DNA of 64,000 nucleotides from Pseudomonadota bacterium (GCA_023393525.1 JAEWKZ010000108.1:11318-75317); one strand, 5' to 3'; numbered from the stretch's first letter, positions 35,304-44,372 are shown. Notes: generated by a model from the sequence alone, not told the origin. Made by a program: numbers and translations.

Positions 35304-35352
35304 GATTCCTCCCGGTCTGAGGTGGGGGCGCAGTTGGCGCCAGCCCTCTTGG

Positions 35353-36654
35353 TTACGAGTTGCGCAGGTCGATGATGCGCTTGGCCTTCCCCTCGGAGCG
35401 TTCGATGCTCTGCGGTTCGGACAGGGTCACCTTGGCGGTGACGCCCAGGAATTCCTTGATATTTTTTTGTATCTTGGCTTCGATACGCTGTAAATGCCTG
35501 ATCTCGTCGGAGAAGAGCTTTTCGTCCACTTCCACCTTGACCTCAAGCATGTCCAGGCTGCCCTGACGGGTCAGGATGAGCTGGTAATGCGGTGCCACTC
35601 CCTGGGTTTCGAGCAGGATGGTCTCGATCTGCTGCGGGAAGACGTTCACGCCGCGAATGATGAGCATGTCGTCGCTGCGGCCCTGGATGCGGGAGATGCG
35701 CCGGTGCGTGCGGCCGCAGCGGCAGGGGATGGCCTCGATGCGCGTGATGTCGCGGGTGCGGTAGCGGATGAGCGGCTGGGCTTCCTTGGTGATGGTGGTG
35801 ATGACCAGTTCGCCGGATTCGCCCAGGGGAAGCTGTTCGCCCGTTTCGGGATCGATGATCTCGATGAGGAAATGGTCTTCCCAGATGTGCAGCCCGTCCT
35901 GGGCGTCGCAGCATTCCATACCCACGCCCGGACCCATGATCTCGGACAGGCCGTAGATGTCGAGGGCTTTGATCTGGAGCTTGGATTCGATCTCGGAGCG
36001 CATCTTCTCGCTCCAGGGCTCGGCCCCGAAGATGCCGGTGTGCAGCTTCAGGTCGCCTATGTTCATGCCGGCGGCGAGGATGGATTCGTACAGAAAAAGG
36101 GCGTAGGAGGGCGTGCTGCACAGGATGGTCGAGCCGAAGTCGCGCATGAGCATGACCTGGCGCCGGGTCCCGCCGCCGGAGATGGGCAGGATGGTCGCGC
36201 CCAGGCGCTCCACGCCGTAGTGCATGCCAAGGCCCCCGGTGAAGAGGCCGTAGCCGTAGGCGTTGTGCACGATGTCGCGGCGGCTGGCTCCCGCGCACAT
36301 GAGGGAGCGGGCCATGAGCTCGGCCCAGGTGTTCACGTCGCGCTGGGTGTAGCCCACCACCGTGGCCTTGCCCGTGGTGCCGGAGGAGGCGTGCACGCGC
36401 ACGACATTGTCGCGGGGCACGGCGAAGAGGCCGAAGGGGTAGTTGTTGCGCAGGTCCTGCTTCTCGGTGAAGGGCAGGTATTTGAGGTCGTCCAGGGAAC
36501 GGATCTGCTCCGGGCGCACGCCCATCTCGTTGAACCTGTTCTGGTAGAAGGGCACGTTGTAATAGACTTTTTCAACCATGGCCTTGAGCCGCCGCAGCTG
36601 CAAAGCCTCCAGTTCTTCCCGGGGCATGGTTTCGTTGGAAACGTCGTAAAGCAT
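35353..36654 (-). CDS. paaK: Phenylacetate-CoA ligase family enzyme
   Basis: 433 residues, the typical PaaK length. The ATP-binding [17 protein letters not shown] lies near residue 90, the adenylate core [16 protein letters not shown] near 238, and [20 protein letters not shown] near 325 is the hinge region. Activates phenylacetate or other aryl acetates with CoA; in strict anaerobes it often works with indolepyruvate oxidoreductases to recycle aromatic amino acids. The start at 36654 has GGAGG seven bases upstream. The leader carries a likely transcription attenuator. Confidence 0.92.
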   Translation of the reverse strand: MLYDVSNETMPREELEALQLRRLKAMVEKVYYNVPFYQNRFNEMGVRPEQIRSLDDLKYLPFTEKQDLRNNYPFGLFAVPRDNVVRVHASSGTTGKATVVGYTQRDVNTWAELMARSLMCAGASRRDIVHNAYGYGLFTGGLGMHYGVERLGATILPISGGGTRRQVMLMRDFGSTILCSTPSYALFLYESILAAGMNIGDLKLHTGIFGAEPWSEKMRSEIESKLQIKALDIYGLSEIMGPGVGMECCDAQDGLHIWEDHFLIEIIDPETGEQLPLGESGELVITTITKEAQPLIRYRTRDITRIEAIPCRCGRTHRRISRIQGRSDDMLIIRGVNVFPQQIETILLETQGVAPHYQLILTRQGSLDMLEVKVEVDEKLFSDEIRHLQRIEAKIQKNIKEFLGVTAKVTLSEPQSIERSEGKAKRIIDLRNS

Positions 36655-36670
36655 GGTCGATCCTCCAGGT

Positions 36671-36764
36671 AAAAAAATAAAAAAGCCGCGAACAAGGGGC
36701 TGTTCACGGCAGTTGGAATCATTCGCGCGGCTGGCGCTACACCGTGGCCCCTTCGATGGGGCTT
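36671..36764 (-). promoter_or_regulatory. Candidate transcription attenuator in the paaK leader
   Basis: Three mutually exclusive pairings are visible on the minus strand. P1: GCCCC-ATCGAA-GGGGC (36762-36747). Antiterminator: GGGGCCACGG (36751-36742) with CCGTG and GCCCC (36709-36696). Terminator: GCCGTGAACA with TGTTCGCGGC (36710-36685), followed by TTTTTTATTTTTTT. P1 would free the terminator; melting P1 would favour read-through. This is the logic of riboswitches and protein-controlled attenuators. It matches no class I know; the ligand is unknown. Confidence 0.6.
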
Positions 36765-36811
36765 CTAAATATGCGAATAAAAGGTGAATCGATAATATAC
36801 TGCATCGCCGT

Positions 36812-36840
36812 TTTATGCCTTGACCCGTGGGATTCGTCAA
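36812..36840 (-). promoter_or_regulatory. Predicted sigma70 promoter of paaK
   Basis: TTGACG and CATAAA with 17-base spacing on the minus strand. A start near 36805 would give a leader of about 150 bases that contains the whole attenuator. Confidence 0.55.
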
Positions 36841-36929
36841 GGTTTGCCTCATTGCCCTGGGTGGAGAATTGACGTAGAAAATGTGCGTTTGAGCGAGAAC
36901 ACAAGCATCATGGAGAGTAAGCGAACCTT

Positions 36930-37292
36930 ATGGAAGAAAAGATCGAACAGATAGTGACCTGGCTTGCGGACAAGAAGGGAACGAACATCAAGGCCCTGGA
37001 TGTGCGGGGGATTTCTCCCCTGACCGAGACCATGGTTTTTGTCACGGCCAGATCGGCCAAGCATGCCCAGTCCCTGGCGGATGAGGTCATGCAGAAGCTG
37101 GCGGAACGGAAATGGGAATTCTTCGGCGTCGAAGGCATGCAGGCCGGCCAATGGGTGCTGGTCGATTGCAACGACGTCATCGTGCATGTTTTTCAGGACG
37201 AGATGCGCTCCCTGTACAACGTCGAGGGCCTCTATTCCAAGGCCGAGGCCCTGGAACTGCCAGCGGGCATCGTCGCCGGGGACGGCAAATGA
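36930..37292 (+). CDS. rsfS: Ribosomal silencing factor RsfS
   Basis: 120 residues of the RsfS/Iojap family: KALDVRGISPLTETMVFVTA near residue 21 and GQWVLVDCNDVIVHVFQ near 80 are the conserved core. Binds ribosomal protein uL14 and blocks subunit joining under starvation. Its stop overlaps the gpmI ATG (ATGA), so the two are coupled. Divergent from paaK. Confidence 0.95.
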   Translation: MEEKIEQIVTWLADKKGTNIKALDVRGISPLTETMVFVTARSAKHAQSLADEVMQKLAERKWEFFGVEGMQAGQWVLVDCNDVIVHVFQDEMRSLYNVEGLYSKAEALELPAGIVAGDGK

Positions 37293-38821
37293 AAAAGCCC
37301 TGCGTGCTGCTCATCCTTGACGGCTGGGGTAAAGCCGCTCCGGGGCCGGGCAACGCGGTCAGCCTGGCGCATACCCCACGCATGGACGCGCTGCTCTCCT
37401 GTCACCCCAAAGGACAGCTCAAGTGCATGGGCCGGGACGTGGGCCTGCCTGACGGCCAGATGGGCAACTCCGAGGTCGGACACCTGAACCTCGGAGCCGG
37501 GCGCATCGTCTATCAGGACATCATGCGCATCAACTTGGCCATCGAGGACGGCTCCCTGGCCGCGAATCCGGTGTTGGCCGATCTTGCGAGCGCAGCCAAG
37601 AGAGCCTCCGGCCGGGTGCATCTCATGGGCCTGGTCTCCGACGGCGGGGTACACAGCATGCAGAGCCATCTCGTGGCTTTGATCCAGGCCTTGAGCGATC
37701 AGGGCGTGGCCGACATCTGCGTGCACGCCTTTCTGGATGGCCGGGACACTCCGCCGCGCAGCGGACTGGGCTACATCGAAGAGCTGGAGGCGAGCCTTGC
37801 GCGGATGGGCGCGGGGCGCATCGCCACGGTTTCGGGGCGTTACTACGCCATGGACCGCGACCAGCGCTGGGAGCGGGTCGAGCTGGCCTACGCGGCCCTG
37901 ACCGAAGGGCGGGGCCTGCCGGCGGCGAGCGCCGCCGAGGCCGTGAGCGACGCCTACGCGAGCGGCGAGAACGACGAGTTCGTCAAGCCGCGCGTGGTGA
38001 TCGCGGACGGTCAGCCTTCGGGCCTGATCGGCGACGGCGACGCGGTGCTCTTCTTCAACTTCCGGGCGGACCGGGCGCGCGAGCTAACCCGGGCCCTGAC
38101 CGAAGACGATTTTACCGGGTTCAGCAGGCCGCGCAAGCCCATCCTGTCGGCCTTCGCAACCATGACCCGCTACGACAAGAATCTCGACCTGCCCGCGCTA
38201 TTTCCGCCGGTCAGCCTGGACCGCATCCTTGGTCAGGTCGTTTCCGAACGGGGATTGCGCCAGCTGCGCACCGCCGAAACGGAAAAATACGCCCACGTGA
38301 CCTATTTTTTCAACGGTGGCCAGGAAACCCCTTTTCCCGGCGAGGACCGCGAACTGCTGCCTTCTCCCAAGGACGTACCGACCTACGACTTCAAGCCGCA
38401 AATGAGCGTGTTCAAGGTCACGGACACCCTGGTTGCGGCCCTGGAGTCAGGGAAATACGACCTTGTGGTCTGCAATTTCGCCAATCTGGACATGGTCGGC
38501 CATACCGGAGTCATTCCGGCGGCGGTCAAGGCCTGCGAAGCCGTGGACCAGTGCCTGGGGCGGGTCATGGATTGCGTGACGGCCTTGGGCGGCACGCTCC
38601 TGGTCACGGCGGACCACGGCAACGCCGAAGACATGCTGGACGAGCAGGGCAACGTGAAGACCTCCCACAGTTTGAATCCCGTGCCTTTCGTCTATGTGGG
38701 ACCAGGAAACTTCAGGGTGCGCGACGGTCGCCTGGCCGACGTGGCTCCGACCATTCTGGGTATTCTGGGAATTGAGAAGCCTGTGGAGATGACCGGGGAA
38801 AGTCTGTTGCTGCCGCTCTGA
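37289..38821 (+). CDS. gpmI: 2,3-bisphosphoglycerate-independent phosphoglycerate mutase
   Basis: 510 residues, the usual iPGM length. ILDGWGKAAPGPGNAV at the N-terminus carries the first metal Asp. The catalytic Ser is in MGNSEVGHLNLGAGR (about residue 62), and TADHGNAEDM (about 440) supplies late metal ligands. Interconverts 3- and 2-phosphoglycerate in glycolysis and gluconeogenesis with two Mn ions. Coupled to rsfS; a strong terminator follows. Confidence 0.97.
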   Translation: MKKPCVLLILDGWGKAAPGPGNAVSLAHTPRMDALLSCHPKGQLKCMGRDVGLPDGQMGNSEVGHLNLGAGRIVYQDIMRINLAIEDGSLAANPVLADLASAAKRASGRVHLMGLVSDGGVHSMQSHLVALIQALSDQGVADICVHAFLDGRDTPPRSGLGYIEELEASLARMGAGRIATVSGRYYAMDRDQRWERVELAYAALTEGRGLPAASAAEAVSDAYASGENDEFVKPRVVIADGQPSGLIGDGDAVLFFNFRADRARELTRALTEDDFTGFSRPRKPILSAFATMTRYDKNLDLPALFPPVSLDRILGQVVSERGLRQLRTAETEKYAHVTYFFNGGQETPFPGEDRELLPSPKDVPTYDFKPQMSVFKVTDTLVAALESGKYDLVVCNFANLDMVGHTGVIPAAVKACEAVDQCLGRVMDCVTALGGTLLVTADHGNAEDMLDEQGNVKTSHSLNPVPFVYVGPGNFRVRDGRLADVAPTILGILGIEKPVEMTGESLLLPL

Positions 38822-38865
38822 TCAGACATTGCGTATAGGAAAAGCCCTGCGAAATGGGATGCAAG

Positions 38866-38890
38866 CCGCCGGGAAACCGGCGGTTTTTTT
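38866..38890 (+). terminator. Rho-independent terminator of rsfS-gpmI
   Basis: CCGCCGG-GAAA-CCGGCGG followed by seven T, about 45 bases after the gpmI stop. Confidence 0.93.
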
Positions 38891-38931
38891 GGGATAAGCC
38901 ACGGTTCAACGTTTGGTTCGAAGAGGAGGGT

Positions 38932-38972
<41 letters not shown>

Positions 38973-39004
38973 ACGGCACTTCGGTGGAACTTAAAGATCC
39001 GCCA

Positions 39005-39145
39005 AAAGCCACTCAAACTCCCCTCCTGCCAAGGAGGGGTGCCCGAAGGGCGGGGTGGTTGCTTCTTCAGAAGGTAGGGGGCCTACGAAATATCAATGAA
39101 GAAATGGTATTGGAGTTGCGTCATCCCCGCGAAGGCGGGGATCCA
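39005..39145. repeat. REP-like palindromic repeat pair
   Basis: Two short dispersed-repeat types lie in the intergenic region: CCCCTCCT-GCCA-AGGAGGGG at 39020-39039 with GCCCGAAGGGC beside it, and ATCCCCGC-GAAG-GCGGGGAT at 39123-39142. The second is the GTCATCCCCGCGAAGGCGGG type found in many proteobacteria. Both are extragenic hairpins, often copied around genomes by REP-associated transposases. Confidence 0.75.
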
Positions 39146-39171
39146 TCCCATTGTTTTTTTGTAGAGAGTCT

Positions 39172-39540
39172 TCACTCTTCCAGGGCGATGTAGTTTTTCG
39201 TCTCAAAGCGTGGGGTGCAGACGGCCAGGAAGATGAGGTCGCAGGCGCTGGTGCAGGTGATGCGCTGCCTGCATCCGGCGGGAATGACGACCACGTCGCC
39301 GGGGGCCACTTCGTGCGGCGGCAGGTCGCCGATTTCCACCAGCCCCGTACCTTCAAGGATCACGTAGCGCTCCTGCGTATCGCGCAAGGCGTGCCAGGCC
39401 GTGGTGCGTCCCGGTTCGACCCGGGCGCGGGCCAGGGACGCGGCCGGGTCATGGTCGCCGTTGGAGAGTTCGGTAATGAAACACCCTTCCCGGAAGTAGT
39501 ATTCGCTCTTTGGATTGCGCTTCAGAATGCACGGCTGCAT
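39172..39540 (-). CDS. Cupin-domain protein
   Basis: 122 residues with a single cupin beta-barrel. Motif 1 is approximated by ARVEPGRTTAWHALRDTQERY with one metal His and Glu; motif 2 is PAGCRQRITCTSACDLIF, where the usual His is replaced, so metal binding may be partial. Probably a small sugar- or ligand-binding cupin. Its start lies three bases beyond the stop of the upstream lipoprotein gene, so the two form a small operon. Confidence 0.82.
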   Translation of the reverse strand: MQPCILKRNPKSEYYFREGCFITELSNGDHDPAASLARARVEPGRTTAWHALRDTQERYVILEGTGLVEIGDLPPHEVAPGDVVVIPAGCRQRITCTSACDLIFLAVCTPRFETKNYIALEE

Positions 39541-39543
39541 GGA

Positions 39544-40263
39544 TTACCTCAATATGAAGCCGCTGATTTTGAGATCCTTGGCCCAGGTTTTCCATGGTCC
39601 GCTCAGGAAACTGGCGGTCATGGTCTTGGGGTTGAACAGGACTTTCGCGTCCAGGTCCAGGTGGCATTTGCGGTCAAAGTTGGTGTGACTGAAGCGCAAG
39701 GTCCAGGTGCCGTCGGCGTTGGGGCAGGCTTCTTCCACGTAGCCGAGATGGCCGGTAGGCATCTTGCGACGCGTGTTGACGTCGATGACCATGATGGATC
39801 CAGCCTTGGGAATGGACGTGGTGCCCTTGTTCTTGCGCGCGCACTCGAACCATTCCACCGGGCCGGTGTCGCCCAGGCGGCAGGTCATGATGCCGCTGCG
39901 GCAGCGGGCGTAAGGCACGCACTGCGGCTGACAGCGGCCGGTCACGGTCTTGCCCTTTGAATTTTTGGTCGTCTTGCCGGGCTGGAGCTTGAAACAGTCC
40001 GCGCGGTCCTGGCCCGGACTCGCTGCCTCGCATTCAAGACAAGGCGGCTCTTCGGCGGACTGAAGCTTGGCCTCGGGCTTGGCTTGCGGCGCTCCGGACG
40101 GTTTGGGGATCTCCGCAGCCGGCGGAGCTTGGGGGATATTCGTCACGCTTTCGCTCTGCATCCGGGCGGGTTGCGAAGGCTGGGGGACGGTCTTTGCGCA
40201 GCCAAAGAGCATCGACAGGGAAAAGACGAGGAAAAGCGGAACCGCTTTGGCGGAAAAAGGCAT
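39544..40263 (-). CDS. Lipoprotein with Cys-rich region and CHAP-like C-terminus
   Basis: 239 residues. The signal peptide ends SMLFGC (Cys22). A Pro/Ala/Lys-rich linker (about 25-70) is followed by eight Cys residues between about 73 and 140. The last 90 residues (SIMVIDVNTRRKMPTGHLGYV) resemble the His-bearing part of CHAP-type peptidases. A periplasmic cell-wall role is plausible, but the catalytic Cys cannot be assigned with certainty. Confidence 0.7.
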   Translation of the reverse strand: MPFSAKAVPLFLVFSLSMLFGCAKTVPQPSQPARMQSESVTNIPQAPPAAEIPKPSGAPQAKPEAKLQSAEEPPCLECEAASPGQDRADCFKLQPGKTTKNSKGKTVTGRCQPQCVPYARCRSGIMTCRLGDTGPVEWFECARKNKGTTSIPKAGSIMVIDVNTRRKMPTGHLGYVEEACPNADGTWTLRFSHTNFDRKCHLDLDAKVLFNPKTMTASFLSGPWKTWAKDLKISGFILR

Positions 40264-40363
40264 CGTAAGCTCCTGAGACGGGGGGATGATTGTCGGGCCT
40301 GATTATGCACAAGGCAGAGCGGCGTCAATCGGGTTCCGGTCAGTCTCCGGGCGGACTTTGGGC

Positions 40364-40389
40364 AAAAAAAAGCCCGTCGATGACGGGCT
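40364..40389 (-). terminator. Rho-independent terminator of the RRM gene
   Basis: AGCCCGTC-ATC-GACGGGCT followed by a T-run on the minus strand, about 20 bases after the stop of the RNA-binding protein gene. Confidence 0.9.
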
Positions 40390-40411
40390 TCCTCATGATC
40401 GAACAGTCCGC

Positions 40412-40669
40412 TTAGTAGCGGGGGCGGCTCTCACGGGGCTGAGATTCGTTGACCTTCAGGTTGCGGCCCTGAAAATCGGTGCCGTTCACTGCCTGGATGG
40501 CCTTGCGGGCGCCTTCGTCGTCCATCTCGACAAAGCCGAAGCCACGGGAACGGCCTGTGGCGCGGTCTTCGATGACGTGGGCAGAGGTGACTTCGCCGTA
40601 CTGGGAGAACAGGGACTTCAGGTCGGCATCGGTGGTCGACCAGGACAGGTTTCCAACATAGATGTTCAT
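40412..40669 (-). CDS. RRM-type RNA-binding protein
   Basis: 85 residues: one RNA recognition motif. RNP2 is IYVGNL (residues 3-8) and RNP1 is RGFGFVEM (about 42-49), with the aromatic residues that stack on RNA intact. A short Arg/Pro tail follows. Bacterial single-RRM proteins of this type (Rbp) are often cold-induced. The leader upstream is AT-rich and may matter for regulation. Monocistronic. Confidence 0.95.
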   Translation of the reverse strand: MNIYVGNLSWSTTDADLKSLFSQYGEVTSAHVIEDRATGRSRGFGFVEMDDEGARKAIQAVNGTDFQGRNLKVNESQPRESRPRY

Positions 40670-40986
40670 AGACTAGACTATAACTCCGAAAAAAAAGGTA
40701 AAAAAAATGCGGAAGTTCCGGCTGGAAACAGCTACCAGCTGGTCCGCACCAGCGCCACGTTCATTTCCCATGAAATGGCATGACGCTTCAAAACAATTTA
40801 TTTTTTTAGTAGCGCCTTGAGGCTTTGTCAACGAATTTTCTTGAGATCGATGTTTCGCAAGGGTTTACAAGAGGTTGGGCCGACGAATCTGCGTATTTTC
40901 CCGCCCGCGAAGCACGCGGACGGCACCATATGTCGGTGTGACGACAGCCGTTGCGCGAAGAAGCTCCGGGACGGGGCGCGACATCG
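40670..40986. other. Intergenic leader of the RRM gene
   Basis: About 320 bases between the minus-strand RRM start and the end of the EamA gene. The half nearest the RRM gene is AT-rich and likely contains its promoter and leader. No terminator with a T-run for the EamA gene and no ORF with a ribosome site were recognised. Confidence 0.4.
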
Positions 40987-41886
40987 TCATCTCGCGTCGC
41001 GGGCGTCCGTGAGCTTCTGAACCACGGTGCCGGCCAGGATGAAGACCAGCCCGATCAGGGTGGACGGGTAGATGGTTTCGCCGACCAGGAAGTGAATGAT
41101 GAACAGGGACAGGAACGGGGCCAGGTAGATCAGGTTGCTGACCTGGGCCGCGGTCCGCGAGAGGCGCAGGGCCGACATCCAGAGTACGAAGGTCACCCCC
41201 ATCTCGAAGACGCCGATATAGACCGCGCCCGCCAGTCCCGGCCCGTTGGGGACGAGCGGGATGCCGGACAGGATTGACCACGCGGCGGTGTAGGCCGTGC
41301 CGCAGCAGAAGTTGAGGGCGAGGCGCAGGATCGGGTCGAGGGCGTCCTTGACTCCGAGTATCCAGAACAGGGCCCAGATCACGGTGCTGCCCATGGCAAG
41401 TCCAAAACCCAGCGGGCTTTCCATCTCGAAGCCGAGCAGGTCGCCATGGGTGGAGATGACCAGCGCGCCGAGGTAGCCCAGGCTCATGGCCAGAATCTGA
41501 AGCCCCCGCAGGCGCTGGCCCAGGAGCGGGATGGCCAGGATGCTCATGGTGATGGCCCAGGTGTAGTTGATGGCCTGGGCTTCCTGGGCGCGGAGCAGGT
41601 CGTAGGCGCGGAGCAACACAAGGTAGTAGAGAAAAGGGTTCAGGCCGCCCAGGATCAGGGAAAAGCGGGCCTCCTTCCAGGTCAGGCGCGAAAGATCCTT
41701 CAGCCTGCCGCTCAGGGCCAGAATCAGGGCCAGGACCAGGGTCGAGGTCAGGCTGGAGTAGAAGACCAGCGGTTCCGGTCCGAGATGGCGCAGGGACAGC
41801 TTGAAGGCCGTGGCCACCGTGGACCACAGGCAGACCGCTGCGAATCCGAGAATGTAGGCTTTGCGTTGGTTTTTCTGCGCGTGCAT
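40987..41886 (-). CDS. EamA/DMT-family transporter
   Basis: 299 residues with ten predicted membrane helices in two EamA repeats (about 10-140 and 155-290). The family exports amino acids and other small metabolites; no specific substrate is evident. The start ATG was chosen because the upstream extension is unlike a membrane protein. Divergent from the amino-acid importer, so regulation from a shared region is possible. Confidence 0.87.
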   Translation of the reverse strand: MHAQKNQRKAYILGFAAVCLWSTVATAFKLSLRHLGPEPLVFYSSLTSTLVLALILALSGRLKDLSRLTWKEARFSLILGGLNPFLYYLVLLRAYDLLRAQEAQAINYTWAITMSILAIPLLGQRLRGLQILAMSLGYLGALVISTHGDLLGFEMESPLGFGLAMGSTVIWALFWILGVKDALDPILRLALNFCCGTAYTAAWSILSGIPLVPNGPGLAGAVYIGVFEMGVTFVLWMSALRLSRTAAQVSNLIYLAPFLSLFIIHFLVGETIYPSTLIGLVFILAGTVVQKLTDARDAR

Positions 41887-42092
41887 GGCGACCGGGATGT
41901 GTTGCGGTTTTTGAAAAATGAATATACCGGTACAGATGTCACAATGCTGCAAATCATTCGGCATTTGGAAGCGTTGTGCCGCACGACGAACTGGTTCCGG
42001 CGTCCCGGGGAAAACGGGTCGGCCGGGGCGGTTCATGGCTACTTGTGGGGGAACCTGATTTTTTGTCAAACGTTTTCATGAGGATGAAAAAC

Positions 42093-42836
42093 ATGCTGAA
42101 ACGCGCTGCTTTTGTGATCGCCTGTCTTGTGTGCATGGTTGCCGGTCCGGCCCTGGCCGAGGAAAAAGTCCTGTTGAACGGCATCGACGCCAACTATCCT
42201 CCTTTCGCCTACGTGGACCAGAGCGGCAAGCCCAGCGGCTTCGACGTGGACGCGGTGGATTGGATCGCGGCCAAGATGGGCTTCAAGGTCAAGCACGTGC
42301 CTGTGGACTGGGATGGCATCATCCCCAACCTGTTGGCCAAGAAGATCGACTTCATCTGCTCCGGCATGACCATCACCGAAGAGCGCGCCGCGCAGGTCAA
42401 TTTCACCGCCCCCTATTGGGAAGTGAAGAACGTGTTCGTGACCAAGAAGGATTCCGCGCTCAAGGCCGAGGAGATTTACGGCCAGGAACTGACCGTGGGC
42501 ATGCAGGCCGGCACTTCCGAAGCCAAGTGGATGGCCGACGAAAAGGAAAAGCAGGGCTGGAAGTTCACCATCAAGCTGTATGATTCCGCGCCCATGGCCA
42601 TCGAAGACCTGGTCAACGGCCGCATTGACGCCGCCGCCATGAACTATCCGCCGGCCCGCGACGCCGAAAAGAAGCGCCCCGTGCAGATCATCGGCATCTT
42701 CGGCGAGGTGGAGCCCTTCGGAGCCGCCGTGCGCAAGGAAGACAAGGAACTGCTCGACACCCTGAACAAGGGCTTCGAGATGCTCAAGGCCGATCCGTAC
42801 TGGGAAGAACTCATCGCCAAGCACCTGAACAAGTAG
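42093..42836 (+). CDS. Polar amino-acid ABC transporter, substrate-binding protein
   Basis: 247 residues. The signal peptide ends VAGPALA. The mature domain matches the HisJ/GlnH type-II binding fold: NGIDANYPPFAYVDQSGKP at the start, GFDVDAVDWIAAKMG next, and SGMTITEERAAQVNFTAPYW, the ligand-binding signature (family 3). Ligand likely a polar amino acid. Among three close ATGs, the third has GAGG nine bases upstream. First gene of the binding protein-permease-ATPase-permease set; a terminator follows it. Confidence 0.92.
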   Translation: MLKRAAFVIACLVCMVAGPALAEEKVLLNGIDANYPPFAYVDQSGKPSGFDVDAVDWIAAKMGFKVKHVPVDWDGIIPNLLAKKIDFICSGMTITEERAAQVNFTAPYWEVKNVFVTKKDSALKAEEIYGQELTVGMQAGTSEAKWMADEKEKQGWKFTIKLYDSAPMAIEDLVNGRIDAAAMNYPPARDAEKKRPVQIIGIFGEVEPFGAAVRKEDKELLDTLNKGFEMLKADPYWEELIAKHLNK

Positions 42837-42858
42837 TCCGATCGTTTTTTGAAACCTC

Positions 42859-42896
42859 GGGAAGGCCTGGCAACGCCCCGGCCTTCCCGTTTTTTT
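42859..42896 (+). terminator. Partial terminator between binding protein and permease
   Basis: GGGAAGGCC and GGCCTTCCC form a nine-base stem, followed by G and seven T, just before the permease gene. It probably ends most transcripts after the binding protein and lets a fraction read into the permease-ATPase genes. Confidence 0.9.
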
Positions 42897-42930
42897 GCCG
42901 AGCCTCTCTTTCAAGGATTTCGCCCCGACC

Positions 42931-43599
42931 ATGAACGAAACTCTCACCGTTCTTCTGGACGCCATGCCGTATGTGCTGCAGGGCGCGGCCGTCACCGTGA
43001 TCGCGGTGGTCGGCGCCATGTTCCTGGGCCTTTTCATCGGCGTGCCCCTGGCCGTGGGACAGGTTTACGGCCCATGGGCGGTGCGCGCCCTGTGCGGCCT
43101 CTATGTCTGGTTTTTTCGTGGCGTGCCGATCCTGGTGCTGCTCTTCCTGTTCTATTTCGGCCTGTTCAATTTCGTTGGCCTCAATCTGAATGCCGTGGCG
43201 GCGGCCACCATCGTGCTCGGCATGACCAGCGGCGCCTACCAGTCGCAAATTTTCCGCGGATCCATCCTGTCCCTGTCCAAAGGGCAGCTCAAGGCCGCCC
43301 GGGCGCTGGGCATGTCCGACTCCCTGGCCATCCGCTCCATCATTCTGCCGCAGGCTCTGCGCCTGTCCATTCCGGGCTGGTCCAACGAGTACTCCATCAT
43401 CTTGAAGGATTCGGCCCTGGCCTTTGTGCTGGGGGCGAGCGAAATCATGGCCCGCACGCACTTCGTGGCCTCAAGGACGTATCAGCACCTGCCCATGTAC
43501 GTCAGTGCCGCGGTGCTCTATTTTGTATTGACCTGGGCCGGTGTCGTTGCGCTGCGTGCCCTTGAAAAACGTGTCAGAATAAAGGGTTACGTGCACTAA
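42931..43599 (+). CDS. Amino-acid ABC transporter permease 1
   Basis: 222 residues, HisMQ/GlnP family, about five helices. The conserved YVWFFRGVPILVLLFLFYFG near residue 60 and the EAA loop AARALGMSDSLAIRSIILPQA near 130 are present. TAATG overlap with the ATPase gene follows. It forms the membrane channel with the second permease encoded after the ATPase. Confidence 0.93.
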   Translation: MNETLTVLLDAMPYVLQGAAVTVIAVVGAMFLGLFIGVPLAVGQVYGPWAVRALCGLYVWFFRGVPILVLLFLFYFGLFNFVGLNLNAVAAATIVLGMTSGAYQSQIFRGSILSLSKGQLKAARALGMSDSLAIRSIILPQALRLSIPGWSNEYSIILKDSALAFVLGASEIMARTHFVASRTYQHLPMYVSAAVLYFVLTWAGVVALRALEKRVRIKGYVH

Positions 43600-44372
43600 T
43601 GACGAATATGAACTCAAAAAAACCGCTGATGCGGGTACAGGGCATCTCCAAGGTGCTGGGCGGCCGCGAGATACTCAAATCCGTGAGTCTCGACCTTTAC
43701 GAAGGCGAAATGAAGGTGCTCATCGGTCCCTCGGGCGGTGGCAAGAGCACGCTTTTGCAGTGCATGAACTATCTCATCGTGCCCGACCGTGGGGAAATCG
43801 AGCTGGATAGCCGTCGCGTGGATCCGCGCAAGGCGCGGGAGCTGTGCGAGTTCCGTCAGCAGGTGGGCATGATTTTCCAGGATTTCAACCTCTTCGACCA
43901 TCTGACCGCCCTGGACAACGTGAGCATCGCCTTGCGCAAGGTCAAGGACATGAGCCGTTCCCAGGCCAAGACCCGCGCCCAGGCTGAACTGGACCGCGTC
44001 GGACTGGCCGACAAGGGGCATCTCTATCCGGCGGAGCTGTCCGGCGGGCAGAAGCAGCGCGTGTCCATCGCCCGCGCCCTGGCCATGGACCCCAAGGTCA
44101 TGCTGCTGGACGAGCCGACCTCGGCCCTGGACCCGGAGCTGGTCAGCGAGGTTTTGACCGTCATCCGCGGCCTGGCCCAGAACGGCATGACCATGGTCAT
44201 GGCCACCCACCAGATGGGGTTCACCCGCTCGCTGGCCGACGAGGTGCTTTTCATGCAGGAGGGCCGAATCATCGAGCAGGGCAGCCCCAAGGAGCTCCTG
44301 GCCGAAGGGTCGGGCACCCGCACCCTGGATTTCTGCTCCCAGATCCTCGATGTCGAGGGCGCCTGCGCATGA
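43599..44372 (+). CDS. Amino-acid ABC transporter ATP-binding protein
   Basis: 257 residues. Walker A GPSGGGKST (about 48), Q-loop FQDFNLFDHL, signature LSGGQKQRVSIARAL (about 148), Walker B VMLLDEPTSALD and H-loop ATHQ identify a GlnQ/HisP-type ATPase. It overlaps the preceding permease by one base and the following permease by four, giving strict coupling within the importer operon. Confidence 0.95.
   Translation: MTNMNSKKPLMRVQGISKVLGGREILKSVSLDLYEGEMKVLIGPSGGGKSTLLQCMNYLIVPDRGEIELDSRRVDPRKARELCEFRQQVGMIFQDFNLFDHLTALDNVSIALRKVKDMSRSQAKTRAQAELDRVGLADKGHLYPAELSGGQKQRVSIARALAMDPKVMLLDEPTSALDPELVSEVLTVIRGLAQNGMTMVMATHQMGFTRSLADEVLFMQEGRIIEQGSPKELLAEGSGTRTLDFCSQILDVEGACA

Noticed and set aside
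32808..35375. 855-codon plus-strand frame
   Set aside because: Antisense to nudC, the radical SAM gene and the ACT gene, each with intact motifs on the minus strand.
36333..36722. Phe-rich leader peptide ([19 protein letters not shown]) for paaK, like pheL
   Set aside because: The Phe codons come from the terminator U-tract, there is no ribosome site, and the frame runs on into paaK without stopping.
41887..42092. Shared operator around TACCGGTA between the EamA and amino-acid importer genes
   Set aside because: Only an eight-base dyad without a second copy; too short to support.
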